DNA from: Bog-756 sp052326605
GTDB taxonomy: Bacteria > Actinomycetota > Acidimicrobiia > Acidimicrobiales > RAAP-2
Length of the DNA: 64,000 bases
Assembly: GCA_052326605.1 (NCBI GenBank)
Contig: JBKQMB010000001.1
Coordinates: forward strand, 1 to 64,000
Direction: 5' to 3'
Below, piece after piece: positions 23,774 to 32,145 of this stretch. The first letter of the stretch is position 1, and each line of letters opens with the position of its first letter. The position numbers and the translations under genes were made by a program. Below the pieces are notes generated by a model. That model was given only the letters and a program-made list of their open reading frames with translations, had not been told where the DNA came from and searched no databases.

Positions 23774-24652
23774 TTACTCGCCGAAGAGCAGGCCGTAGTT
23801 GGCCCCGCGGCGCAGATGGTGGCCGCCGTCCACGGCCAGGCTCTCGCCGCTGATCCACCCGGCCTCGGGCCCGGCCAGGAACCGGACCGCGGCCGCGATG
23901 TCCTCGACCGTCCCCAGACGGCTGATCGGCATCTCGGCCAGATAGTCGTCGAGCAGCGGGCCTCCGGCGGTGATCGGTGCCATGAGCTCGTCATCGACGA
24001 TGCCCGGTTGGACCGTGTTCACCCGGATGCCCGAGCGGCCCAGCTCCTCGGCCGCATACTTGCAGAGCATGTCGACGCCGGCCTTGGCCGCCCCATAGGC
24101 CCAGAGGTACCGGTGGGGGAAATGACCAGCCCCTGATGACATCCCGATGATCGATCCACCAGGTGCCTCTCCCCCACCGACACCGGTGCCCACTCCGGCA
24201 GCCATCAGCGGGGCCGCGTGCTTGATGCAGAGAAACGTCCCGATCAGATTGAGATCGACCGTGGCCCGAACCTGGCCGAGGTCGGCACCGGCGATCGGCC
24301 CCATGTGCGACGCGCCGCCGGCATTGGCGAACAGGATGTCGAGGCGCCCCCGTGCGGAGGCCGCTTCCGCCACCGCGTGGGCGATCCCCTCCTCGACCGT
24401 CACGTCGGCCACCACGTAGCGGGCGGTTCCCCCGGCCACTGCGGCCCGGCCGCCGCCGGCCGACGCCCGAGCCGTCTCGGTGAGGAGATCGACCGCCGAG
24501 CGGAGTCGCTCCTCGGTGCGGCCGCAGATGGTGACATGGGCCCCGTCCTGGACCAGTCGGGTGGCGGCACCCAGTCCGATGCCGCTGCCGCCTCCGGTCA
24601 CCAGGGCGGAAAAGCCCTCGATTCCCCGTGCACCGTTGGCTGCGCTCGTCAC
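23774..24652 (-). CDS. short-chain dehydrogenase/reductase
   Basis: 292 residues, Rossmann-fold oxidoreductase. The cofactor loop is TGGGSGIG, the NAG motif is FANAGG, the catalytic Ser lies in GMSSGAG and Tyr/Lys in YGAAKAG; the C-terminal part has the family PGIVDDEL and SGESLAVDGGHH segments. CGRTEERL after beta-2 suggests NADP(H) preference. An insert of about 12 Gly/Ala residues sits near 65-75. The start is a GTG. It is divergent from the acyl-CoA synthetase gene with 122 bases between, so joint control in lipid or steroid metabolism is plausible. The substrate cannot be told. Confidence 0.88.
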   Translation of the reverse strand: MTSAANGARGIEGFSALVTGGGSGIGLGAATRLVQDGAHVTICGRTEERLRSAVDLLTETARASAGGGRAAVAGGTARYVVADVTVEEGIAHAVAEAASARGRLDILFANAGGASHMGPIAGADLGQVRATVDLNLIGTFLCIKHAAPLMAAGVGTGVGGGEAPGGSIIGMSSGAGHFPHRYLWAYGAAKAGVDMLCKYAAEELGRSGIRVNTVQPGIVDDELMAPITAGGPLLDDYLAEMPISRLGTVEDIAAAVRFLAGPEAGWISGESLAVDGGHHLRRGANYGLLFGE

Positions 24653-24774
24653 GTTCCGGCCCTCCGTTCGTTCGATCGGCGGTCCCCCGGGACCACCATG
24701 ATGGACGGACGTGCTACAGAGTGTCCGTTCGGCTGCAGCATGCTACGGGTCGGGCGTACCGGCAAAGGAGGAAC

Positions 24775-26424
24775 GTGGAGAGCTCCCGCCAATTCAACCT
24801 GGCCGACCTGTTCGAGGTGGTGGCCGACACCGTCCCCGACCGCCTGGCGCTGGTGGCAGGCCCCGGTCGACTGACCTACCGACAGGTCGACGAACGGGCC
24901 AATCGCTTCGGGCACTACCTGCGGGATCTGGGGATCCCACCCGGCGCTCACGTCGGGATCCTGGCCCACAACCGAGCGGAGTGGGCCGAGGCCATGATCG
25001 GCTGCTACAAGGCACGGGCGGTGCCGATCAACATCAACTACCGGTACGTGGCACCGGAGCTTCGCTACGTCATCGACAACGCCGATCTCGCAGCCCTGCT
25101 CTACGAACGGGAGTTGACGCTCCTGGTCGACGAATCGCTGGACGACGACCGGGTTCGGGCGCTCCACCTCGTGGTGATCGAGGACCAGTCCGACACAAGC
25201 AGCGCCACGGACTCCTCCCGCACCTCTGACGCCGCCGGCGCCTCCGATGCGGCCACGCCCTACGAGGCCGCCCTCGCCGCGAGCCGGTCCTCTCGGGAGT
25301 TCGGGCCACGGTCCCCCGACGACCTCTATGTCCTCTACACCGGGGGCACCACCGGCATGCCCAAAGGCGTCATGTGGCGCCAGGAGGACATCTTCTTCGC
25401 GGCAATGGGCGGTGGAGGCTGGGGTGCGGACCCGATCACCCATGCCGACGAGTTGGTCGGCCGCCTCAACACCGACGAGGCGGGTCGCGTGGCCATGCTG
25501 GTCGTCGCGCCCCTGATGCACGGCAACGCCCAGTGGGTCATGTGGAACGCGTTCATGATGGCCGGCACAGCTGTGTTGTACACGGACCACCGGTACGATC
25601 CCGACGCCCTGTTGCGCCTGGCGGGCGACGAGGGCGTCCTGACCATCGCCCTGGTCGGCGATGCGATGGCGCGCCCGCTCGCCGAAGCTCTGGAATCCGC
25701 ACCCCCGGGGGCGTACGACACCTCGACCCTTATGGCCATCGCGTCGGGCGGCGCCATGTTGTCCGCCACGGTCAAGGCCGAGCTGAAGGAACAGCTGCCC
25801 GGGGTCATCATCATGGACCGGTTCGGTTCGAGCGAGAGCGGGGCCCAGGGGGCGGTGGAGGACGACGCCAGCGGCCCGCGGTTCGTGATGAGCGACGACA
25901 CCTCGGTGCTCGACGACGAGCTCCGGCCGCTTACCCCTGGCGACGGGAGGATCGGACACCTGGCCCGGACCGGCAGGATCCCCCTGGGGTACTACAAGGA
26001 CCCGGCCAAGACCGATGCCACCTTTCCGACCGATGCCCTCGGCGTCCGGTGGTCGGTGCCCGGCGACCTGGCATCCGTCGAGCCCGACAGCACCATCACT
26101 GTCCTCGGGCGGGGCTCGGCTTCGATCAACTCCGGTGGGGAGAAGATCTTCCCCGAAGAGGTCGAGGCTGCCATCAAGTCGCATCCGGGCGTGTTCGGAG
26201 CCATCGTGGTCGGGCTCCCTGACGACCGCTTCGGCCAGCGCGTCGCCGTCGTGGTCCAGGTGAAGGAGACCGGTGCCGACGATCTCGGACTCGAGGACCT
26301 CCAGGAGCACTGCCGGGGTCACATCGCCGGCTACAAGATCCCGCGCCAGATGCTCGTTGTGGACGAGATCCCCCTGACAGCGGCGGGAAAGCCGGACGCC
26401 GAGGCGGCCAGGGCGCTCTTCTGA
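24775..26424 (+). CDS. acyl-CoA synthetase (FadD, steroid/fatty-acid type)
   Basis: 549 residues, adenylate-forming enzyme that activates a carboxylic acid to its CoA thioester with ATP. Motifs: P-loop-like YTGGTTGMPKGVMW, MDRFGSSESG, RTGRIPLGYYKDPAKT, and the C-terminal lysine region PLTAAGKPDAE. The overall pattern resembles actinobacterial FadD proteins such as FadD19 that act on steroid side chains, but substrate is not proven. GTG 24775 is chosen; GGAGG precedes it by only three bases, and the family start NLADLFEVVADTVPDR follows. The N-terminal frame upstream of this GTG has no family similarity. An Asp/Ser/Ala-rich insert (TSSATDSSRTSDAAGASDAA) occurs in the N-terminal domain. Confidence 0.88.
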   Translation: MESSRQFNLADLFEVVADTVPDRLALVAGPGRLTYRQVDERANRFGHYLRDLGIPPGAHVGILAHNRAEWAEAMIGCYKARAVPININYRYVAPELRYVIDNADLAALLYERELTLLVDESLDDDRVRALHLVVIEDQSDTSSATDSSRTSDAAGASDAATPYEAALAASRSSREFGPRSPDDLYVLYTGGTTGMPKGVMWRQEDIFFAAMGGGGWGADPITHADELVGRLNTDEAGRVAMLVVAPLMHGNAQWVMWNAFMMAGTAVLYTDHRYDPDALLRLAGDEGVLTIALVGDAMARPLAEALESAPPGAYDTSTLMAIASGGAMLSATVKAELKEQLPGVIIMDRFGSSESGAQGAVEDDASGPRFVMSDDTSVLDDELRPLTPGDGRIGHLARTGRIPLGYYKDPAKTDATFPTDALGVRWSVPGDLASVEPDSTITVLGRGSASINSGGEKIFPEEVEAAIKSHPGVFGAIVVGLPDDRFGQRVAVVVQVKETGADDLGLEDLQEHCRGHIAGYKIPRQMLVVDEIPLTAAGKPDAEAARALF

Positions 26425-26528
26425 GAGCAGGACCGCCTCCGCTCCCGCCGGACCTGTCTGGACGGTGCGTTAGAGTCGTCCGTCCCGTCACACCGGTTGC
26501 GGCCACCGTCGATCCGTATCGGCCCCGG

Positions 26529-27407
26529 TCAACGTGGTGGAGCCGTCGACAGGCGTGCGCCGACAACCACCCCCACCGTGCGGGCCACCCGGTCGGCCGC
26601 CACCTCCAACGCCCCCTCGTCGATGTCCACGGTGCGGTGGAGGCCGGCGTCGGGCCACAGGCCCATCACGCGGGCCGGAACGGGCAGGGAGGACGAGCGC
26701 AGTCCGGCGGTCAGGGCCAGGTAGGCAAGCCCTTCCGCCCACCCCTGCTCCGGGCAGCCTCCGGACACCGAGACCAGTGCCACCGGAGTATCACTCCGTT
26801 GCCTGCCGCGGGGTACCGACCCTGGGGCTGTCAGCGGGACGCGCAACTCCGAACGGCCTTTGAGGCGGACCGTGCGAGGCGCCGGGCACGTCCAGTGGTC
26901 GTCCGCACCTCCGATCTGCGGGACCTGGGCGAAGGCGGTCCAATCGAAGGCGGTCCACAACGAGGTGGCCCAGCCGACGGCATCGGCAAGGACCACCGCC
27001 CGCGCTCCGGAAGGCAATCCGGAGAACCAGGGCTCCCAGTGGAACGTGCGCCAGCCGGTGCGCTCCCACTCCGCGACGGCATCGGTGGCGATCGGAACCA
27101 CCGCCTCGGAGGGGCCGCGGAAGCGGCCCGTGACACACGCACTCACCACGGCGAGACCCAGGGAACGTCGAACGAACACCGGCTTCCACGCGAACGGTTC
27201 CTCGTCCATGGCCGGCCGGTCCGGGTGGACCAGGGCCCGACGGAGGAGCGGCAGCGTGACCTCCACCTGGCCACCCGGGGGAAGCCCTTCGATCGAAGCG
27301 GACACTCTCGACAGGAGACGGTCCCTCAGTCGCCGTCGTGCCTCTTCCCCGATCCGGATCACAGGCGGTGCCGTCAGCTCCGATGTCCGCACTGCCGAAC
27401 GCGTCAT
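26529..27407 (-). CDS. unknown protein coupled to RecB-like nuclease gene
   Basis: 292 residues from ATG 27407, which overlaps the upstream nuclease stop by four bases (ATGA). I do not recognise the family. It is soluble, Arg/Ala-rich and has several Trp-containing stretches (WRTFHWEPWFSG, SLWTAFDWTAF, DDHWTCPAP). It has one Cys in that segment and one in GGCPEQGW. No nucleotide-binding or helicase motif is evident. Because it is translationally coupled to a putative Fe-S nuclease, a joint function in DNA or RNA processing is the simplest guess. A longer reading of this frame to 27893 lies antisense within the nuclease and is rejected. Confidence 0.65.
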   Translation of the reverse strand: MTRSAVRTSELTAPPVIRIGEEARRRLRDRLLSRVSASIEGLPPGGQVEVTLPLLRRALVHPDRPAMDEEPFAWKPVFVRRSLGLAVVSACVTGRFRGPSEAVVPIATDAVAEWERTGWRTFHWEPWFSGLPSGARAVVLADAVGWATSLWTAFDWTAFAQVPQIGGADDHWTCPAPRTVRLKGRSELRVPLTAPGSVPRGRQRSDTPVALVSVSGGCPEQGWAEGLAYLALTAGLRSSSLPVPARVMGLWPDAGLHRTVDIDEGALEVAADRVARTVGVVVGARLSTAPPR

Positions 27408-28591
27408 CGGCCCTCCCCGCGCGTCGTATCCCGTCCTCCGAGTCCGTCGAGGCGTTCCCGGCCCGGGCCGCACTCGGGCAACACGGCGCACCACCCGCAC
27501 AGGGTGCCGGCACTCCGCACGGGCTCGATGCCATCGGCCACCCTCCGCAACGCCCTGGCGCCGATCAGCGTCCGGCGGGCAGCCTCCACCAACAACTCGT
27601 CGGTGACGGGGTCGACGTCCAGCTCGCCCGTCCTCGTGTAGTACGTGGCCACCACGAATGGAGGTGCCCAACTCCGCACTGCTTCGACCAGGGCATAGAA
27701 GTGGAGATCGACACGGTGGCCCGGGCGGCGGGCACCAGACTTGATCTCCACGACGGCGACCGACGCCTCGTCCTCGGCCGGCCTGCCGATGGCCAGGTCC
27801 ACCCTGGCCGACAGTTCGACGGAGCCTCCGGCCAGCTGCGCTCGTATGGCCTCGTGGGTCCGAGGCAGCCACCCGGGCTCGAGGGCCGGCCACCGGAGCT
27901 GCAACCCCTCGGCCTGCCGCTCGACCTCGGCTCTCAGACCCTCCCGATCACGGGGCGGCAGCTGTTCGATCCACGACAGCAACCCCCGCTGGTGGTCGTC
28001 GACGGAGAGCGCTGCCAGTCCGTCGGCCATGGCATCACCGATGCTCCCCACGCACACCAATTGTCGGAAGAGGACATCGATCATGGCGCCACATGCCATG
28101 GCCGGGGTCGGCGTCCGCTCACCGAACTCGGTCGCCACGTAGTGGGCCTCGCAGGCGAGCACCCGGGTGAGCCGGTCCCTGGTCACCACCAGGGGGGACG
28201 GCCGGGAGAGCGTGCCACCGGGACCCGGCGCACCCACACGCGAGCCCGAGACCGGGCCCACGCCCGGACCGGCATCGGGGCCCTGACCCGGGGCCCCGTC
28301 AACATCCCCGTGGCCTTCGCCCGTGCTGCCGGTCGCCAGCTCGGCGTCGAGATGGCGACGGAGCCGGAGCACGAACTCGGGATCGACCTTCGGCCGGGGA
28401 CGTCCGGTGACCCGCAGCCGCTCGAGGAGCGCAGGGCCGGCCAAAGGCCTCCACGGGTGGGACCATGCCTGGCCGCATGCGATCTCCTCGCGCCGGGACC
28501 TGCTTCCGCCGTGGCTGTCCGAGGTCGACCGAGAGCGACCCCCACCCTCCCGTGGGTTCCCTGCACGGCGGTCGACGTCCATCTGGAGCAT
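27404..28591 (-). CDS. PD-(D/E)XK nuclease of RecB/Cas4 type with Fe-S cysteines
   Basis: 395 residues from ATG 28591 (28582 is an alternative). The C-terminal half carries the nuclease core: Asp in ARVDLAIGR, the E-x-K in VAVVEIKSG and Tyr in DLHFYALVEAV (QhxxY-like). Four cysteines match the 4Fe-4S pattern of Cas4, AddB and related RecB-family proteins: one before the core (VLACEAHYVATEF) and three after it (CGWCAVLPEC). The N-terminal part is Gly/Pro/Arg-rich and disordered-looking. No helicase is fused and no CRISPR array was found in the window. The coupled downstream gene is unknown. Nuclease activity is inferred from motifs. Confidence 0.8.
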   Translation of the reverse strand: MLQMDVDRRAGNPREGGGRSRSTSDSHGGSRSRREEIACGQAWSHPWRPLAGPALLERLRVTGRPRPKVDPEFVLRLRRHLDAELATGSTGEGHGDVDGAPGQGPDAGPGVGPVSGSRVGAPGPGGTLSRPSPLVVTRDRLTRVLACEAHYVATEFGERTPTPAMACGAMIDVLFRQLVCVGSIGDAMADGLAALSVDDHQRGLLSWIEQLPPRDREGLRAEVERQAEGLQLRWPALEPGWLPRTHEAIRAQLAGGSVELSARVDLAIGRPAEDEASVAVVEIKSGARRPGHRVDLHFYALVEAVRSWAPPFVVATYYTRTGELDVDPVTDELLVEAARRTLIGARALRRVADGIEPVRSAGTLCGWCAVLPECGPGRERLDGLGGRDTTRGEGR

Positions 28592-28645
28592 GGCGGAAGT
28601 GTGGACCGCGGGTGTGACAGAACGGGGGGCCGGCGCTGTGCCCGG

Positions 28646-28659
28646 TAGCCTCTGCACCG
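28646..28659 (+). promoter_or_regulatory. candidate -10 box near patatin start
   Basis: TAGCCT at 28646-28651 lies eight bases before the ATG at 28660. This fits the leaderless pattern seen elsewhere in the window, with slightly longer spacing. Confidence 0.35.
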
Positions 28660-29901
28660 ATGAGGCCCGAAGCCACCGTCACCTCCTTCGCCATCGCGTT
28701 CTCCCTGTTCGTCGTGGTCACGCTGATCCTGATCGTGTTGGTCATCCGCTTCGCCGTGCAACGAGCCGCCGCATCGAGGGCGCGGTGGCTGGCCGCACAG
28801 GAAGGTGCCGAGGAGGAGCCCGAACCCGAGCTCACCGCACTGGTGCTGGCCGGCGGGGGGCCTCGAGGGGCGGTCCAGATCGGGATGCTCCAGGTGTTGG
28901 CCGACCACGGCTTCGTGCCCGATCGGATCTATGGATCCTCGGTAGGGGCGATCAACGGTGTCGGCTTCGCCAGTGACCCTACGCCGGCCGGGGTGGAGCA
29001 CATGGCGCAGATCTGGCTCGGGCTCAGCCGCGAGGACGTCTATCCCCAGGGCCGCCTGCACGGGCCCTGGCTCTACCTGCAGCAGCGCGACTCGGTCTAC
29101 TCCAACTCGGGGCTCCGGAAGATCATGGAAGAAGGGTTCGCGTTGGATCGGTTGGAGGAGACCGCCGTGCCCGTGGAGGTGGTGGCCACCTCACTGATCG
29201 ACGGCCGCGAGCGGTGGTTCACCTACGGACCTGCCATCGACGCTGTGCTCGCCTCCATGGCGATTCCCGCCATCTTCCCGCCGGTCGAGATCGGCGACGA
29301 GCGCTTCATCGACGGCGGAGTCGTCAACAACGTGCCCATTCGCCGGGCGATCGACGCCGGTGCGACCAAGATCGTCGTGCTGCTCTGCGCGCCGCCCGTC
29401 TTCACACCGATCCAACCGAAGCGACCGGTGGAGGCAATGGTCAACGCGCTGATGATCTCCATCAACGCCCGCTTCGCCCGCGACATGGCCCTGCTGCCCC
29501 CGGGAGTGGAGGTCATCCTGTGCGTGGGGAACGAGGGGGTGTCCCGCGACTTCGACGACTTCTCCACCACCGAGTCGCTGATCGCCCAGGGTCGCGAGGA
29601 GGCGTCCGAGGTGGTGCGGCGCTACGGCCTCGGTCGCAGCGGGATCGGCGGCTCAGGCGCGCCGGTGCACACTGCCGCGTCCGTGAGGGCTGCACCCCCC
29701 GCTGACGCGGGCGGCGGTGCCGGAGACGGTACCTCGGGCAGCGCCGGAGACGGGGCCGGAGAAAGGGCCGGAGACGGGGCCGGAGACGGGGCCGGAGAAA
29801 GGGCCGGAGAGTCGACGACAGGACCACCGGCAGGAGATCCCCCTCCCGTCGCCGCAGAGGACGTCGCTCACTCGTGGACCCAGCCGGAGCCCGGCACGTA
29901 G
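28660..29901 (+). CDS. patatin-like phospholipase, membrane-anchored
   Basis: 413 residues. An N-terminal membrane helix (ATVTSFAIAFSLFVVVTLIL and beyond) is followed by a patatin domain: oxyanion loop AGGGPRGAVQ, nucleophile elbow YGSSVGAI and catalytic Asp in IDGGVVNNVP. The enzyme should hydrolyse acyl esters of lipids at the inner membrane face. The C-terminal 80 residues are low-complexity (repeats of Gly-Asp-Gly-Ala-Gly-Glu-Arg-Ala) encoded by a 12-bp tandem array. The 3' end overlaps the convergent acyltransferase gene by 34 bases. Confidence 0.88.
   Translation: MRPEATVTSFAIAFSLFVVVTLILIVLVIRFAVQRAAASRARWLAAQEGAEEEPEPELTALVLAGGGPRGAVQIGMLQVLADHGFVPDRIYGSSVGAINGVGFASDPTPAGVEHMAQIWLGLSREDVYPQGRLHGPWLYLQQRDSVYSNSGLRKIMEEGFALDRLEETAVPVEVVATSLIDGRERWFTYGPAIDAVLASMAIPAIFPPVEIGDERFIDGGVVNNVPIRRAIDAGATKIVVLLCAPPVFTPIQPKRPVEAMVNALMISINARFARDMALLPPGVEVILCVGNEGVSRDFDDFSTTESLIAQGREEASEVVRRYGLGRSGIGGSGAPVHTAASVRAAPPADAGGGAGDGTSGSAGDGAGERAGDGAGDGAGERAGESTTGPPAGDPPPVAAEDVAHSWTQPEPGT
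29743..29810 (+). repeat. 12-bp tandem repeat in the patatin C-terminal tail
   Basis: Five full units alternate GCCGGAGACGGG and GCCGGAGAAAGG, plus a partial unit. The period is a multiple of three, so length changes keep the reading frame. The tail is probably length-variable between strains. Confidence 0.85.
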
Positions 29902-30644
29902 CGACGCACGATCCGGGCGGGGACACCGGCGATGACGCAGTGGTCCGGGAAGGTGCCGCGCACAACGGCTCCCGCCCCCACCACCACGTTCCTTCCCAAT
30001 ACCGTGCCGGGGAGGATCACCACGGCGGTGCCGATCCAACTGCCCGAACCGATGCTCACCGGTACGTCGTGGGGCCACTGGACGTGGACCACCTCGTCGG
30101 GGTTCTCGTAGCCGTGGTTCTGATCGGTGATGTACACATAGGGGCCCGTCTGCACATCGTCACCGATGTCGATGTCGAAGTGGCCGATGATGTGACTGCC
30201 CCTTCCGATCACAGTCCGGTCGCCGATCCGCACCACCGGGTCGCTCACCATCTTCTGCCCCGGCACCATCCCGGCGGTGATGCTCACATTGGGACCGACC
30301 AAGGTGTCGCAGCCGATGTGGATCCAGTGCTCACCGAAGATGGCTCCTGTCGGAAAGGCCAGGCAACTTCCCGACCCGAAGGCACCGAACCGTTGGGCCA
30401 GGACATCGCCGGGGCCGGTGGCCCCGTTGCGGGCCATCCAATTCCATCCTGCATGCACCGCCGCATTCAGCCAACGGTGCCGCAGCGGCGCCGAGGCCTG
30501 CCATGGGCCACGCTGCCGCGCAGACGGCGGGTCGGCGTGCACCGGACCGGATGCTGATCCGGACGGGACAGGAACCTCGGCCGGGACCGCTCCCAGGGGC
30601 GCCGGTCCCGGCCTGTCGCCGCGCATCGGGTTCGTCGCGCTCAC
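29868..30644 (-). CDS. left-handed beta-helix (hexapeptide) acyltransferase
   Basis: 258 residues. The N-terminal 55 are Pro/Ala-rich and poorly ordered; the rest has hexapeptide repeats (IGCDTLVGPNVSIT, VRIGDRTVIGRGSHIIGH, GSGSWIGTAVVILPGTVLG) and ends with the family signature VVGAGAVVRGTFPDHCVIAGVPA. The catalytic-type His lies in ITDQNHGYE. Such enzymes move acetyl or acyl groups from CoA to sugars or other acceptors. The acceptor is unknown. GTG 30644 lies six bases after a TAGCGT box. Its 3' end overlaps the patatin gene on the other strand. Confidence 0.85.
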   Translation of the reverse strand: MSATNPMRGDRPGPAPLGAVPAEVPVPSGSASGPVHADPPSARQRGPWQASAPLRHRWLNAAVHAGWNWMARNGATGPGDVLAQRFGAFGSGSCLAFPTGAIFGEHWIHIGCDTLVGPNVSITAGMVPGQKMVSDPVVRIGDRTVIGRGSHIIGHFDIDIGDDVQTGPYVYITDQNHGYENPDEVVHVQWPHDVPVSIGSGSWIGTAVVILPGTVLGRNVVVGAGAVVRGTFPDHCVIAGVPARIVRRYVPGSGWVHE

Positions 30645-30656
30645 TCTTCGACGCTA
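30645..30656 (-). promoter_or_regulatory. candidate -10 box, leaderless acyltransferase
   Basis: On the minus strand TAGCGT (30656-30651) is followed by six bases and then the GTG at 30644. Confidence 0.5.
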
Positions 30657-30735
30657 TCTGATGGACGGTGATCCCCGCTATCGGGTCCCGGCGGCCATCT
30701 GCGGCCCCGGCCGTCGTCCGGCGTTGCCGCTTCAA

Positions 30736-30747
30736 TAGAGTGGCACC
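30736..30747 (+). promoter_or_regulatory. candidate -10 box, leaderless methyltransferase
   Basis: TAGAGT at 30736-30741 is followed by six bases and then the GTG at 30748. It stands back to back with the acyltransferase promoter about 80 bases away. Confidence 0.5.
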
Positions 30748-31524
30748 GTGCCCCCCGACGAACGCTCCTCGTTCTCCGACCGATCCCGCCTGGGCCGTGC
30801 CGGGTTCGAATCGGGCTCGGAGACCTACGAGAGGGCACGACCTGGCTACCCCGAAGAGGCAGTCGCGCACCTGAGCTCGACCCTCGGAATCGCCGAGGGG
30901 AGCCTGGTGCTCGATCTGGCCGCCGGCACCGGCAAGCTCACCCGGCAGCTGCAGGCAGGCGGGGTCGCGTGCGTGGCGGTCGAGCCCTCGGCATCCATGC
31001 GGGACGTGCTAAGGCGCGTCAGCCCTGGAATCCCGATGGCCGCCGGCACGGCGGAGTCGATTCCGGTGGCGGTCGGAGCCATGAACGCCGTGGTGGTCGC
31101 CCAGGCCTTCCACTGGTTCGACGCTCCCATCGCCCTTTCGGAGATCGCCCGCGTGCTCCGGCCGGGCGGAGGCGTGGCGCTGGTCTGGAACGAGCGCGAC
31201 GAGTCAGACCCCGCTATCGCCGAGTTGGTGAAAATCAGCAAGTGGGACCAGTGCCAGCCCTACCCGGTCGGACGGGACTTCGGTGCGGACATCGACGAGA
31301 GCAGGCTCTTCGGCCCGGTCTCGCGTACGAAGTTCCGGTTCACCCAGTACCTCGACCACACGGCATTCGTCGAGCAGGTCGCCTCGCGCAGCTACGTCCA
31401 GGTGCTCCCCGAGCTCGAGCGCATCGACCTCCTCGACCGCGTCGCCGCCTTCGGTTCGACCCTCGGCGATCCCATCGCCATGCCCTACATCACCGATCTG
31501 TTCTGCGCCCGGGTGGCCTCGTGA
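30748..31524 (+). CDS. class I SAM-dependent methyltransferase
   Basis: 258 residues. The N terminus SETYERARPGYPEEAV and SAM motif LVLDLAAGTGKLTRQL are typical of the UbiE/Methyltransf_11 type, with acidic residue in VAVEPSASM and motif AQAFHWFDAPIALSEIARVLRPGG. This places it among small-molecule O- or C-methyltransferases of unknown substrate. The start is supported by the leaderless -10 box. It is not tightly linked to a biosynthetic partner, so no pathway can be given. Confidence 0.82.
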   Translation: MPPDERSSFSDRSRLGRAGFESGSETYERARPGYPEEAVAHLSSTLGIAEGSLVLDLAAGTGKLTRQLQAGGVACVAVEPSASMRDVLRRVSPGIPMAAGTAESIPVAVGAMNAVVVAQAFHWFDAPIALSEIARVLRPGGGVALVWNERDESDPAIAELVKISKWDQCQPYPVGRDFGADIDESRLFGPVSRTKFRFTQYLDHTAFVEQVASRSYVQVLPELERIDLLDRVAAFGSTLGDPIAMPYITDLFCARVAS

Positions 31525-31684
31525 CCGGGAGGCAACATCGGGTGGTCCGGGCACAGGTGGGCGGCATCGGTCCACCGGCTTGCCAACCGGGGTCCCGAAG
31601 GGGGAGCCTCTCGGTCTGGCCGTGCCCGGTGGTGATGGGCCAGTGTGGAGTTCGAGCGAACCGGATCCGGGGAGGACCTAACCG

Positions 31685-32050
31685 ATGATCAAGCTCACCT
31701 GTCTGCTGAAGCGGAGAGAAGGGATGACCCCGGCGGAGTTCCAGGCCTACTGGAGGGATCACCACGGTCCGTTGATCGTCAACAGCCGCTGTGGCAGCCA
31801 CGTCATCCGCTACGAGCAGAACCCCCGCCCACTGGACGACTACCGGAGCGATGACGACCGCTCCGGCTACGACGGGGTGACCGTCCAGTGGTTCGCGTCG
31901 ATGGACGAGTACTACGCGCACATGAGCGAGGAGGACGCTCCTCAAATGTTCGAGGACCTCCCCAAGTTCCTCGACGTCGACCATCTCGACTTCGTGCTCA
32001 CCGAGGAGCCGCGGGTGATCATGGACGGGACCGTCGACTGGAGCGCCTGA
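31685..32050 (+). CDS. EthD-domain protein
   Basis: 121 residues, a ferredoxin-like dimeric alpha-beta barrel. The EthD signature is clear: IKLTCLLKRREGMTPAEFQAYWRD followed by HHGPL. EthD proteins accompany P450 systems and other degradative pathways. Here a P450 gene begins 95 bases downstream, which fits that association. GGGGAGG lies nine bases before the ATG. A catalytic role is not established for most members. Confidence 0.82.
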   Translation: MIKLTCLLKRREGMTPAEFQAYWRDHHGPLIVNSRCGSHVIRYEQNPRPLDDYRSDDDRSGYDGVTVQWFASMDEYYAHMSEEDAPQMFEDLPKFLDVDHLDFVLTEEPRVIMDGTVDWSA

Positions 32051-32069
32051 GGACGGCCGCCCCCGTTCG

Positions 32070-32123
32070 TTGACATCGGATCAAATCGGACATACGCTCC
32101 AATATCTCGGACAGCATGTCCGA
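32070..32123 (+). promoter_or_regulatory. P450 promoter with TetR-type operator
   Basis: TTGACA (32070-32075), a 17-base spacer and TACGCT (32093-32098) form a near-consensus promoter. Around the expected transcription start lies a perfect palindrome TCGGACA-GCA-TGTCCGA (32107-32123), and a further half-site TCGGACA sits at 32086-32092, partly under the -10 box. The tetR gene directly after the P450 is the likely source of the repressor. Confidence 0.7.
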
Positions 32124-32145
32124 TGGATTGGAGGGGGAATCCGAC

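Noticed and set aside
26564..28591. CRISPR-Cas locus suggested by the Cas4-like nuclease
   Set aside because: No repeat-spacer array and no cas1, cas2 or effector gene was seen in the window; the nuclease is better called RecB-like.
29743..29810. CRISPR-like or minisatellite array
   Set aside because: Units are 12 bp with no spacers and are in frame within the patatin tail; it is a coding tandem repeat.
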